Below are positions 24,615 to 35,904 of a DNA stretch of 64,000 nucleotides, one piece after another. This stretch comes from Basidiobolus meristosporus CBS 931.73 (Eukaryota > Basidiobolomycota > Basidiobolomycetes > Basidiobolales > Basidiobolaceae). The notes under the pieces are model-generated. The model had not been told where the DNA came from, did not search any database, and worked only from the letters and a program-made list of their open reading frames with translations. The DNA lies in contig MCFE01000331.1 in NCBI GenBank assembly GCA_002104905.1, positions 1-64,000 of the forward strand, in the 5' to 3' direction. The translations under genes and the position numbers were made by a program. Each line of letters opens with the position of its first letter. The stretch's first letter is position 1.

Positions 24615-26296
24615 CGTAAAGAATAAAGAGCACTTGTGAGGCTGGTCAAGTATTTATATTTTTACTATTCGTCATGGTATATCAATATTTGAGCGATGTT
24701 TATTTCGGTGACGAAAGGATTCGCCAATCTAGAATCCGAAATCCCATCAGATTTCGACCGTGACCTTAATACGCACGCAAAGCTATCGAAGGATCTACAT
24801 TTGGCCAGATGTGGTGTTAATTATCCGGGAACCATTCATAACATCAACAGTGGGCTCTATCTGATGAAATTGGCTTCCAAGATTGGCTCCCACCTACTGT
24901 ATATGTCAACCTGATGCTGCTTTTGGTTTGCACACAGTTTAAGCGGCCTCCGTCTTGTAGTGCGGTTTACGTATGAGATGTATGTGCAGCTGGATACAGT
25001 CACGCAAGCCAGCCATTATTACTAATCTCGCCAACTCAATCACGAGACCAGGAAGGCAAGTCATCTAAGATTGCCTCGGGTCTGTTTCTATCGGGAGAGG
25101 CATCCCTTGATCTTGGACTCGACTCACCCCAGTGCACAGAGCACCAGTTTGGATTGAGCTTGGGTCCGCCTTTCAAACGGCTGGGATGCCATCCTCTCAG
25201 CTACACTGGATGAAACCATATGGACAGGTCTGAAAACAAGCAATCCATTCCGTGCTGCTCTGATCCTCAAACATTGCATTCGCCATAGATAAACGGGGCT
25301 GCCGCCAATGATGCATGAGGTTCCTGCATATATGGTCATATCCACCAGCAACACAAAAACAATCCCAGTGGCATAAATTGGTTTCATCTCGAGAATACAT
25401 TTGCCTTCGTATGGCCGCCAGTAGAGAACAGACCTATTGTATACCTGATTCACCTCCTCCATAGAGATCTTAGCTCAGCAGGAGAGTGGATCTTCCTAGA
25501 CATACGGTTTAATCTCATTGTATCCCTTGTCTCTGTTCCCAATTTGTAAGACTTGCTAGGATCCGTCAGCTCATTAGCAGATTCAGCCGAGGCAGACCAC
25601 CTGGCCGGTGTCACATATGATCCTAGTGTAGGGAGCATTAGGGTGGTGTGAGCACCAAGAGGCCCTCGAATCCCGAGTGCCGTTCACCTCGCGATTGGAT
25701 TGCCCCGTGGGAGGAGGATGTACAGCTGGTCAATGGGATCCCTTCCCCCGCATCAGCAGAAACCCACTCGGGCGTGGGTGCCTACATTTGTGAGGACTCA
25801 TCGGGATTGAGCAAGCAGGAATCGACATCTCGCCCATACCCAGGTGTAGGCATTTAATCAATTCACGTCAACCGCCGGCGTGTTCACCTCAGTCAGCTTA
25901 CATACGAACAAACGGATGGTCAGTTCTCATTAGTCCGGATTCACCTTGGAGAGGGCTTGCCATGCACAGGCCGTGGATCTCATAGCCATTGCTACCGGCC
26001 TCGCTGCCGGATCCAATTTTCATCTATTGCCTGGATGCTCCAACCTTCCCGCGATCTCAACCATCGATCGATCGAGGAAACGGCATCGAGCGACTCTTTA
26101 TCTAAGCAAGGGCGATCGAAGATGATGCGCCAGCGGAATGAGCTTATAAGTACGTGATCTGGAATAGGCCGATGGTTGTTAATTTCGTTCTCAATCCTTC
26201 GCAACATACAGCCAAGTATTTGAAACGATCAGCACCAAGAGCCCCTTGAGCATTTGCAAGGAATAATCTATCACCTACATCGCACAATCGGGGAGC
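24615..26296. other. Intergenic; one weak minus-strand open frame
   Basis: A minus-strand frame at 25462-25124 (112 codons) contains a hydrophobic stretch (YATGIVFVLLVDMTIYAG) that could be a membrane segment, and another open piece lies at 25638-25450. I could not join them by a splice or match a family, so I do not call a gene. The last 200 bp are the likely promoter of the zinc-finger gene. Confidence 0.45.
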
Positions 26297-26813
26297 ATGG
26301 AAATCTGCAAAATACTCAACAGCGACCGCCATCATCCACTGCAAGAATGGATGTCCCCATCGGTCGGCGAGGTGATCCACTTCGACCACAAGCACCAGCT
26401 CAAGCCTTTCCAGTGCCATTGCGGCAAAAGCTTCTCCCGGAAAACGGATTACTTACGGCATACAAGGATCCACACCGGAGAGAAGCCGTTCGCTTGTCCT
26501 ATCTGCCAGAAAGCATTTACCCAAAGGTCCACCCTGACCATCCACCAAAGGATCCATACAGGCGAGAAGCCTCACACCTGCCACTTTACAGGCTGTCTAA
26601 AGTCGTTTATTGATGTAAGTGCGCACTTTCTAACTGGGTTTCAGAACATGAGCTGACCTAACCGCTTCTGCTCGTCAGTCGTCATCCCTAACGAGACATC
26701 TACGCACACATACCGGAGCCCGGCCGTACATCTGTCCACATGTTGGCTGCCGCAAAGGTTACACGAGAAGAGTGAATCTGACGAAACACATGGAGAGGCA
26801 TCAGCTACTATGA
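26297..26813 (+). CDS. Small C2H2 zinc-finger protein, four fingers
   Basis: Exons 26297-26614 and 26679-26813 with a 64-bp intron (GTAAGT...CGTCAG, branch CTAACC) give 150 residues. Four tandem C2H2 fingers are linked by TGEKP/TGARP-type linkers, as in sequence-specific DNA-binding transcription factors. They begin [47 protein letters not shown] (split by the intron) and [15 protein letters not shown]. Finger 1 has only one residue between its cysteines (CHC) in place of the usual two or four. The first 35 residues carry no known domain. The start is the first ATG in frame; an upstream exon cannot be excluded because an AG lies just before it. Target genes are unknown. Confidence 0.85.
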
Positions 26814-27178
26814 CCACGTCACAACTGCTTGACAAATTAGATATTTTCGAATGCTTTTTGGTACATTTCCCCTCTAGCTGGCATGATAGGGATGTGGACT
26901 TTCCGGATCGAAGGTCATATATCAATAATACTGGCGAACTCTGTTGAATGCTAATATCTGATTCCCATCTTTGATTGGCTTCTGCATAATAAATACCATC
27001 ACTGTTCTGTAAATCACAATCTGGGCTGGGTGATTGGAATATGCAGGGATCCTTCGTGACACCTGCGGCTGGAAAAGAGGCTTGGTCGGTGGACTGGCCC
27101 CATGCACAAACACCACCCACGCATCTACATCTTTGGACATGGCATACGTCAACAAGCCAGATAGACCACAGCGGATCG
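26814..27178. other. Short convergent spacer
   Basis: Lies between the ends of the zinc-finger gene and the minus-strand channel gene. No gene or strong terminator structure seen. Confidence 0.5.
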
Positions 27179-29159
27179 CTAGCGTGGGGCGGTATCAAAG
27201 CCCGCATCCCAAGGGCTGGAGCGGGAGCCGAGGGCGGGTTGAATCTGCACGGGCTGCGGTGGCAGATAATACTTGATCCCCACTTCGATGATGTTCTCCT
27301 GTAGGGCAAACATGAAGCGTGTGCGGCGTTCCCAGCGTCGCCCGCCATCCTGCCAGTTGCCTTTGTACTCCATGAAGAAGTACAGCTTCATCAGATTGGT
27401 TCTGGTCATCTCGGCGATGTGGACCTTGATTCCAGGGATGTAGTCGCGGGAGTTCGCCTGCAGAAATGCGTTGATGCGGCTCTCCAGCTCGACAATCTTG
27501 GCTTTGGGGGTGTAGAAGTCGATCTCCAACTCTATTGAGGCGTGGTTAGGCGTAGGCGTAGGCTCAAGACACCGGATATCACGACCACCTACCTATGGTC
27601 TCACTCTGATTGGACGAGCGCCGGATGTTGTGGATGAATTTGGTACACATCACCTCGTTGGGCGCATAAATCATCTGGCCGTCGGATTTGACGAAGATGG
27701 TGCTGAGCAGACCGACCTTGTATACCTTGAGGTTGTTCCCGTCCACAAATACACGATCGCCGGCGTCATACGGATGCTGTCAACGGAAAACCGAGTTAGC
27801 CAACCTTCCACGGGGCAAGCAAGAGTGGCCGACGTACCGTGACAAATACAAAAATGATCGACTTGAACAGCGAGGCAGCCGTGGATCCGAACACGAAGGT
27901 TAGCGCCAGAAACATGGACCCAAGAGGCACCAGGGTCTTGACCACACCGTTGTTGAATAGCATGCAACAGGCGATGAATAGGATGATGGCGGCAAACACA
28001 AGGAAGATGCGATCCAGCTTTCCCACCGCCTGCGACATATCCCGGACACCAATCATCAGCGACTTCCTCTCCTTGTAGATGTATATCACCATATCCTTCA
28101 TCTCGCGCTTGCTTATATCGCCGTTCCCGTCTTTGTCGAATAGCATGAACGCTCTCTCCGCATCCTTGGTGGTGCTGAAATAGGGGAGGAAATCCTCCAT
28201 GATCAGAAACTGCCGTTGGTTCTGGAGGGAATCAAACAGCTTCTTCGCGAGCTTGCGCGCTCGATTCTGAGAGTTGATGTCGGTGTCGACTTCGGTGTAG
28301 TCGCGGGGATCAGTCCCTGGAGCCTTCGCTTGCCGGGCGCCACCATCCTTCTCTTGCGTATTCGGGACGAGGTGACGGTGGTGGTTCCGCCTGGCGCCCC
28401 GAAGGTGGTCTAGCACCTTAAGCGCGTACTTGACTTCTGCCATGCGGTCCTTGTACGCTCGTCGATGGAAGCGATAGGCGATCAGATGAACGATCAGCTT
28501 TTCGATGAACAGCAGGCCTGCGGCTACCAGGAAGCAGAGCAGAACACGGAAGAAATTCATCTGCGAGTCGTGGGGGGCGGGGAAGAAGATGAAATAGGAA
28601 CCGGCGCTGAACGCCATGATCCACATGAAGTAGAAGTACCGTTTGACCACATTGAAGTGTTCCAGTTTGGTCTTGAAGCTCTCTTGCTTCTTGGGCTTCA
28701 GCCCCTTGATGATCCTGACGACGATCAGCGGGATGACCCGAACGAACTGGACGATCGTCACCGAGAACGTCCACACGCAGGCCAGCCAAAAAAATACGTT
28801 CATGGTGGTGCCGTAGGCTTGCTGCCGACTCGAAAACCGTATCCCAAGTGCTGGCGCCAGCAGTATCACATCCCCTAGGAGGAGGAGGATGGAAAGTCTT
28901 ACGGTGGATTTGAATAGCGAAACCGGGGTCGTCGGGGTCGACTTACGATGCTCGTAGGACTCCTCCTCGCTGGCAGAGTCCCAATCGAATTGACCATCTT
29001 CGTCGTCGGTGAGGTGGTCGGACTTCACGTGCTCCACATCGGACTGGAGAATCTGCACATGGGTATCTTGGAGATGGTTAACGCTGGAAGTGGTTGTGGC
29101 TAGCCTCGAATGGAGAAAGTACCTGTCTCGTTGCTAACGTTCTCCTCTTTCTTCAACAT
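27179..29159 (-). CDS. EF-hand mechanosensitive ion channel, MscS family (Msy1/Msy2-like)
   Basis: Four minus-strand exons, 29159-29123, 29066-27838, 27776-27593 and 27531-27179, total 1803 nt, or 600 residues; the introns are 56-61 bp. An acidic N-terminal region is followed by several hydrophobic helices (about 68-86, 102-128, 157-175, 185-205). An EF-hand near 322-335 (FDKDGNGDISKRE) carries the calcium ligands. Two further helices lie near 366-420, and then comes the MscS beta domain, starting HPYDAGDRVFVDG and continuing LLSTIF and RRSSNQSE. An EF-hand just before the pore helices is the layout of the fungal Msy1/Msy2 proteins, endoplasmic-reticulum channels that control calcium in hypo-osmotic shock. 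The small first exon is inferred from frame and splice signals. The C-terminus is Pro-rich. Confidence 0.93.
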
Positions 29160-30519
29160 CCCACAGCAGCAAGAACGACAAGATGCTATGCAGTGCACCC
29201 AACCCCCCACCAGCTTATATATCCACGCACCAGGCCAAGCTTTCGTGTAGAAGCCAATCTTGTGAAGTGCCGTGGTGCGAGGGTTTCCTTTCCTGGCGCT
29301 CTACTTGGAGACTTTCCATGGATGCCGAGGCCTAGTGGTACGGATTGGCCTAAACGATCTCAAGCTTAACTTTTCTTCCTGAAGAGCAAATTACCTCCGT
29401 TCTAGATAAAATTAAGCACTCAGGTGATTGGAGGAAAGGTGGGGTTTGTTGGGACGAAGATAAAAATATCCCAAGAGGCAGCCTCGTATTGGTTGGCCCG
29501 ATCAGCCTGGATATCCAGCATCCGCCAAATACGGGACAGAACTATTGTCCATCGTCGCTTAATCCATATTTTGGTGGGATGGAGATACGGTAGCTACCCT
29601 GGGTTCAACGATCGCGCATGAGCGCAACCCAACTATCCCTGAAAATCGAGATAATTGGACCCACGTAGGCCTATCCCGTACTGAACACAGTGCGCTACTT
29701 ACAATCTGGTGGTTCCCAATTGGCGGATGGCTCCTACACCAATTAATACCAGAACCTCCACCACCCTCCTCTTGCGTCTGGCATAAGGGCAATGGTGGGC
29801 AATGGTGGGCAGTGGTGGGCAGTGGTGGGCCATCGATGTGCGGTATGCTGGCCTGATCCAAACAGTTATCCCAGGACGGACGTGATTGACGGCTGGATGT
29901 CCGGCTCAGCAGAGAGAGTTCGAGTCCAGAGGCCGCTGCAAAACAATGATGTAAGCATTACCTGCGAGGAGCCGGTGTAGGCCCAAGGGGAGTCCGTTTT
30001 CCTTTTGCACGGTGCACAGTGCGCCTATCTGCCAACCAACCTCGAGTCGGATCAATTCTGAGACTGGATAAAATTGGTGCATCCGAGCACTGTTTCACCG
30101 TGGTGGTTGTCTGGGAAGATTGGAGATATCAGCAGCCGCGAATTGGCCAGCAATTTGACCATTTATAGCTAAATGTGGCTGGATTTCATGTCTCCCTTCT
30201 CAAGGGACCGCTGAATCCCAGTGCACCTGCACACTCCACCCTTGTTAGATACCTGGCAAACATCAGTGGCCCGTCAACACCGCCATATCATATGCGTATC
30301 AGAATCCGATCATAGGCACACATGGATTTCTTGCCCATTCGGGAAGATTTACTAGAATAGTAACCGCACTATCAACGGTGGTCGTCTGTTGGCAGACACG
30401 CCCCTCAGATACATCAGAAAGCCGGGACATCGCTCAAGCAGAGCCTGTTACATAGAGATCATTGAAAGAAACAAACCATACTACAAGCACCGATATCCAT
30501 ACATGAGCGAAGAAAGGGG
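29160..30519. other. Intergenic, no gene seen
   Basis: Upstream region of the channel gene. Apart from a short tandem repeat (29791-29830), I see no coding or RNA feature. A GTTCGAGTCC at about 29917 resembles a tRNA T-loop but has no matching arms. Confidence 0.55.
29791..29830. repeat. Four-unit 10-bp tandem repeat
   Basis: Four consecutive copies of RATGGTGGGC/AGTGGTGGGC, two of each variant. A simple minisatellite-like array in non-coding DNA. Confidence 0.85.
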
Positions 30520-30954
30520 TTACGAAGTATCCGCCTCATCTGAATGGGAAGGGTCAGATAAGTCCGTTTCGTCCAGAGGCCCCGATTCCTCCAGTATCTT
30601 CCAACAATCTATGCATCTCGCCATCTCACGAAACCTGCGCTGGTTCTTACGAAACTCGGCGAGGGGCTTCTCCTTTCCGCACACGATGCAGAACATACTG
30701 GAGCACACTCTCGCGGTGCACTTCTTGCAACTTGGGGGCTTTCGTTTGCCGCTGTGCCCGTGGCGGTAGTGTCGCGACATCGCCAATTGGGATTTGGAGA
30801 AATCGGCGGGTGGCTTGGTGAGTTTACAACAGAAGCAGTAGATGTGGTCGATTGTGGAGGAGGCTGGCCTCTTCTTGGTGCGAGAGTTGAATTTCCCCAT
30901 CTTGACGGCTTCTTCGTGGTGATCGCTATTTATATCGGGTGCGCATTGATTCAA
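30520..30954 (-). CDS. Stc1-domain protein (cysteine-rich)
   Basis: An intronless 144-residue frame. Residues 37-118 follow the Stc1 pattern: IYCFCCKLTKPPADFSKSQL, then PPSCKKCTARVC, FCIVCGKEKPLAEFRKNQ and ARCIDCW, with paired cysteines likely to bind zinc. The C-terminus is acidic (Glu, Asp, Ser). In fission yeast Stc1 links the RNAi complex to the histone H3K9 methyltransferase complex. Whether this protein does so cannot be read from the sequence, and the domain also occurs in proteins of unknown role. Translation may start at a second Met (residue 19, MGKFNSR), because the first 18 residues lie outside the domain. Confidence 0.85.
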   Translation of the reverse strand: MNQCAPDINSDHHEEAVKMGKFNSRTKKRPASSTIDHIYCFCCKLTKPPADFSKSQLAMSRHYRHGHSGKRKPPSCKKCTARVCSSMFCIVCGKEKPLAEFRKNQRRFREMARCIDCWKILEESGPLDETDLSDPSHSDEADTS

Positions 30955-31331
30955 AATAACCTTTGCTGAGGTAAACTAACTGATTTCCATGAGATGGGTC
31001 TTTATTGATACGTCTGCACGGATGCCATCTAGTTGGACATCACCGCAGTGTGTCACTGATCAACGATAATAGAATATTTGATGCGGATGAGGGGTCCCAA
31101 TCATCACACATTCTTTGCATTCCTTCGCTAGGCTTCTAGGTTCAGAGCGGCGAGTTGGGGAGGGGTCTGTTATACACAGGGGCTGCGTGTATGGGAATAG
31201 GATGCTGCATGCTCCAGGAGTCTAGAACCGACGCTCATTGGTAAAGATTCCAACTGAACTTGACGTAAACAAGATAACCATGATACAAGGCGGCCATGGA
31301 CAACGGATGAGCGGCAATCACCAGAGGGTTG
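30955..31331. other. Spacer between two minus-strand genes
   Basis: Holds the presumed promoter of the Stc1-domain gene and the 3' end of the zinc-knuckle gene. No other feature seen. Confidence 0.5.
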
Positions 31332-33039
31332 CTAAAACAAGTATTCGTTGACAAATTCAGTGGAGCCGGAGAGCTCGTCCAAGTCAACGATCCTCCTTGA
31401 GAAGACGTTCTGCGGTTTGTCGCAGTTGAGCCGGTGCCAATCAAAATGGTCGTCGCAGGCAACTGAGCCGGGCATGTTTTTCAGGCCTTGGTGGGACCAG
31501 GTAGCGTTGATGATGTCATAATGTCGATGGAAAAACTTCTCCACGCATCCGGCGCATTGGCGTAACTCGTGGACGTCCATCTCCTCGCAGCTTGGATTGC
31601 TACATTTGATCTGGGGCATGTTTAGTGGGAAGTAAAAGGATGCCCAGTCGAATCCAAACGTCGATTACCTGGCGGTGAAGCTTGAACGAGTAAAGGTGTC
31701 GATGCTCCGGGTTCTCAACCAGATGTTGCGCCAGATGGCCCTTTCCATCGCATATGATCGCACTGGGAACCAATTAGTCGGCTACGTGGCAAGTTCACTG
31801 GAGGTGCTACTTACTTGCAGTCAAGACAGTAAACCAAATTCCATCGAACCCCACAATCGACGCACTTGGGGTTCTTTATTTTCCGGATCTCCAAGCAACT
31901 AATCAAGCCTGTATTAGTAGGTTCGCAAACGGCCAGCAAGCCTAATATACTCACCGGTGATGGTAATCTCGGAGTTTCTTCGAGTACACCTCTTTTTTCC
32001 CGGTTTCTTCGACGGGGACGTTGATGCAATGGATGGGCAGATGCCCTAGCTTCTTGCATTTCCAGCTGGGGGTGTAAAAACATTAGCGACGAGCAGTCCA
32101 AAGAAATCCCCTCGTCGGTTGAGAACATACCAAACTTCCCCGCCCAAGCGGTTCTCCCGATCTTTGTATTTCCCGGCACGGGCGTCCCAGATATCCCGAG
32201 TGGAAACCGCATGACTCGAACCACCGGCGGGCGTCGACTCGCGAGGAGACGCCGGGCTCTCTTCCGAGTCCTGTTGGCGATACCGTGCTTTTTGGGTGAA
32301 GTCGTCTTCCTCACTATCGTCCGAATACAGAGCAGCAATAGAGTTGATCCCGTCGTAAGGATTCGTTGAGTGACTAGATTCGACTTGAGTCTCCTCTTCG
32401 GAAAGGGGGACTGTCTCTTCCTCCTCGCTCTCGTCGCTCAGAAGCCCGAAGTAGTTTCTGGGCTTTTTGCGAACCTGCGAGGCTTCTTCAAGCTGTGGTT
32501 TGGTATGAGTCGTCCCGTGCTTTGGTGGGGCCTCGTAAACCTGATATCCAGGAAAGTAGGGGGTACTCTCCTCACTGGCATCCCTACTAGCCGATATGGA
32601 TCTTTTAGGTAGTGGGAGAGGTTGATCCAAGTCGTTTGAGGAGGTGTCGATCTCTGGATGAGCTGGCGAACGAGGTTTTGGGTCCTTCAGTCGGTAAGTG
32701 GTCTTTTTCTCTTCATCCTGAACCAGCGGGTTGCCTCTATCTAGAAGAGGATTAGGTTAACAGAGGTTCAACAGCTTCTGGTCGAGACTGACCGGCGAGT
32801 CCAGAAAAGTCCGTCTTTTCCCGTCAGGTACCTTGTTTCTGAAAATATCGATGGGCCACCTTTTTCTTCGCGTTATCTTGTAACACGGTCCCGATGATCT
32901 CCCCCTGATCAAGTTGCTCTAGGGAGTTTTCTCCGTATGTACTGCCGTAAAGCTGGTTTGGGTCCACCTCTCCTGTGAGTATCTTGTAACTCTGGAGGTT
33001 TTTGAGGAGATTCTTCGCTTTGGTATCCCAACGACGCAT
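31332..33039 (-). CDS. CCHC zinc-knuckle protein with a C-terminal Cys/His-rich module, function unknown
   Basis: Six minus-strand exons, 33039-32832, 32740-32131, 32065-31955, 31898-31815, 31762-31669 and 31610-31332, give 1386 nt, or 461 residues, with introns of 52-91 bp. Residues 70-270 are hydrophilic, Ser/Glu-rich and probably disordered. A perfect CCHC knuckle, CWKCKKLGHLPIHC, is at 273-286, split from the preceding exon by an intron. It is followed by a Cys/His-rich module: CVDCG, YCLDC, CDGKGHLAQH and PEHRHLYSF, then CSNPSC, CAGC, and HRHYDII...CDDHFDWHRLNCD. This looks like two or more treble-clef or ring-like zinc sites, perhaps related to zf-UBP or B-box folds. I do not recognise the family. 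The start is uncertain: an open frame continues upstream of the chosen Met, and another ATG frame at 33143 could supply a first exon. Confidence 0.72.
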
Positions 33040-34390
33040 TCTGGCGGATTGAGCACGTCCACTAATCCCCCGTGGTACATGATTACTTGGCCTTGGCCTT
33101 GGTCAGAATCTTGCCTGATCTCGTCTGATCCCGTTATCGACATCGTGAGGTTGGCCAATAATCCATAATAATCCTGATCCAGTGGTGCATATAAATCCGC
33201 ACTTGTCTGGATTGGTTTTTGATTGGGCAGAGTATAAATTGCATGAACACTAACCCTTGAGTTTAACTCTGAACCCTAACCCTATCGTGGACACACCGAT
33301 TGTTCCATCATGAGCTTTCTATCAGCTGCGAGTTGATTGAAACAGGCTATGCAAGGGGTTGGGTGATGTAAATTAACCGCCATAGCCTCTAACCAAATCA
33401 ACGGTCAGGTCTATACCGGTATTCGGTACCCAGGCTTCCCTCCAACACAATCCTATTGGTACGGTTGGTATGCTTGAGGTGCATAGGGGAGGGGTTATTG
33501 GGATTTGCCCTACAGGAGCTTAGGTGGCCTGTGTTGACTGAGTTCGCAAATGGTCGGGCGTTTCACGCGTCCACATGGTCTGGGATTCAATCAATATGTC
33601 TAATTGGAGAGCTCGACCAACTCCACTTGGATCAGGCCAGTGTACCATGGCGCACTCAGAGCCGACAGTTCATTCCTGTCCCCTGAAAGTAGTATGGGCG
33701 TTTCGCCGTAAAGGACTCGTTCGATATAGCCAACTCCCAACTCTTAAGGGGATCGGCTATTGGGATTGGTGGGTTTGACAATCAATTTTGTGGCATGTTC
33801 ATTGGTACCATTTCTACCACTTGGCCTTGGTCTTGATTCTCCGGATGGGGTCGATCAGTCCGCTAACCAGAGAGCATTCTGCTTGGTGTGATATTTGCTC
33901 CCGGGTCTTATGTTGGACATATGCATTGCCGTCAGCACCCCACTTTGCAATGGATCATTTCAATTTCCGTTTCACTTGGTAGGTTTGAGATCAATGAGTT
34001 TAACCTACCTCCGTGATTCCCCACCGCAATGGATGGATCATTCTAGATACTTTCTTATTTCTGCATGGACATGGCACCAGGTGATATTCTCCCCTGCTGG
34101 CTTAATCCACAATCCCCTATTACACGAACCGGCAAGATCCAATCCCAAGCTCCGGACATGCGAGTTTCCGTCCACCAGAGTCTTACGTGAGCAATCCAAT
34201 CGCAATCCATTTGGCCTGGAGATCCAAGGTGTATACCAGGCCGATACTTGGGAACTATTGAATCCCCAGTGTGACGGAAGCCCCCAGACATGTTTCAGCA
34301 TGCAATTCGCATTGATCAACGTGGTTTGTGGTGATAACTCAACCCGGAGCATCATGTAGGTGGTAGAGTTGCAACTTATATGCATTTGGT
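33040..34390. other. Intergenic, last unique sequence before the large transposon block
   Basis: Normal CpG content, no supported gene. Overlapping frames at 33895-34385 on both strands have no domains. Composition changes to CpG-poor repeat DNA near 34390. Confidence 0.5.
33272..33284 (-). repeat. Two-unit telomere-like motif AACCCTAACCCTA
   Basis: Found about 230 bp upstream of the zinc-knuckle gene start on the minus strand. It is the complement of the motif upstream of THI4 at 13011. It may be a telo-box promoter element or chance. Confidence 0.45.
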
Positions 34391-34674
34391 AGCAATCAGC
34401 AGGAAGGGTATCTTAAATTCGTGCTTGGTCAGCCAGATGTCCAAGTTCTTACTTGGCTTGCGTAACCTAATTAAAATGGCTAGGCTGCTTGCTAATCTCT
34501 ACTTTTTTGATATCTGCACTCCAAAAGATACCCTCACCTGGCTAACTCTGTTGCAACTTGCTAGTTTGGTGCCCAGAATCTTGATTATAATACTGTGGTC
34601 TCTAACAATGATTTTGGAGCTTGGCAATATTGGAAGCCATGGAAATAGCTGTTAAGACTGCTGTATGTTGCAGG

Positions 34675-35190
34675 TGTTTTAAAGTTTGTAATTACACCTA
34701 AATACTCCCTTACCTAGGTCACTTGGAGAGAGTTTTGGCCAAATTCCTTGTCAGAATTTACTTACAATGCTTTCATCAAAATGTCAGACCCCCAGGACAT
34801 GAAAGAATCTCAAAGCTGTCCAGATGGCCCCAAAGTTTGCACACATGCACTTGATCTTGTAAGATTTTTGGAGATGTTGGAAGTGCTTGGGAGAACAAGT
34901 AGATTATGTGGCTTTCACTTAATGATTTACTGAATGTAATAGTAATAACTGTACTTTTACATGGTCTTGGCAAAATAAACATACAGAATGTGCTTAAGAA
35001 GGACTCAATTGTTGCAAATTTTCAGCTTGGGCAACATTGCCACTGATCATGTTGTAAGTACCCTGTATGTTGGCAAACATATTCAGCATATACTCTTAAA
35101 AGGAATTTGGGCAAAATTCTTTGAGGTTTGTATACTTCTACAAAAGCAACCAAGTCAAGCAACTATTTAGGTGTAATTGCAAAGCTTAAT
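34675..35190. repeat. Two abutting copia LTR pieces in opposite directions
   Basis: 34675-34855 matches the first half of the forward copia LTR (GTTTGTAATTACACCTAAAT, CAAAGTTTGCACACATG). From 34856 to about 35190 a reverse-oriented LTR follows, with TTTTGGAGATGTTGGAAGTG at its start and a diverged end. Confidence 0.65.
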
Positions 35191-35231
35191 ACTCCCACCC
35201 CACTGAGCAATCTTATTTACTAGGCCTATGT

Positions 35232-35904
35232 TGTTGTAAAAACTTGTAACTTCATCTAAATACTTACCTAACTTAGTCACTTAGATCATTACCTACAAAT
35301 CTTAGAGAATACTGACCAAATTCCTTGTTGGGAGTTACTCAGAATATTTTACCAAAATATCAGGTACCCAGAACATGAAAATCATCAATGTTGTCCAAAC
35401 AGCCCCAAAATTTGCACACATGCTCATGAGACCTTGCTGCATCTATTTTTTGTGTTTTACACCAGGACCATGTAAAAGTATAGATACTACTTTTACACTT
35501 CATAGATCATTAAGTGAAAGCTGTTGTCAGAGTCTTGGAGATTTTGGAAGTGATTGAAAGAACAAGTAGATTCAGTGGCTTTCACTTAATAATACTTTTA
35601 GATGGTCTTGGCATGGCTAACATATAGAATTGGCTCAGCAAGGTCCCAAGAGCATGTGTGTGAAGCTTGGGGCTGTTTGGACAATATTGAGAATTCAAAT
35701 GATCTGAGTACCTGATATTTTGGTGAGAATATTCTAGGTAAATCTCAACAAGAAATTTAATCAGTATTCTCTAGAATTTGTAGGTAAAAATCCAAGTGAT
35801 TAAGTTGGTGGAATATTTAGGTGGAATCACAAAATTCTACATTGAAAACCACATAATCTACTTGTTTTTTCAAGCACTTCCAATATCTCCAAGACTCTTA
35901 CAAA
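35232..35904 (+). repeat. Copia LTR (forward) split by a nested reverse copia LTR
   Basis: The forward LTR starts TGTTGTAAAAACTTG at 35232 and breaks off at about 35520 in TAAGTGAAAG. A reverse-oriented LTR fills 35521-35843. The forward LTR resumes at GAAAACCACATAATC and ends CTCTTACAAAAG near 35904. GAAAG and GAAAA flank the insert, an apparent 5-bp target duplication. It serves as the 5' LTR of the gag gene that follows. Confidence 0.7.

Noticed and set aside
25124-25638. Minus-strand frames with a possible membrane segment
   Set aside because: They lie in different frames, no splice joins them sensibly, and no family is recognised. Mentioned only under the intergenic entry.
29100-29123. 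A 23-bp intron (GTACTT...GGCTAG) in the MscS gene
   Set aside because: It is too short compared with all other introns here. The acceptor at 29067 gives a 56-bp intron with a TTAAC branch site and keeps the frame.
29905-29935. tRNA-like T-loop GTTCGAGTCC
   Set aside because: No A-box, no acceptor or anticodon stem pairing in the preceding 70 bases.
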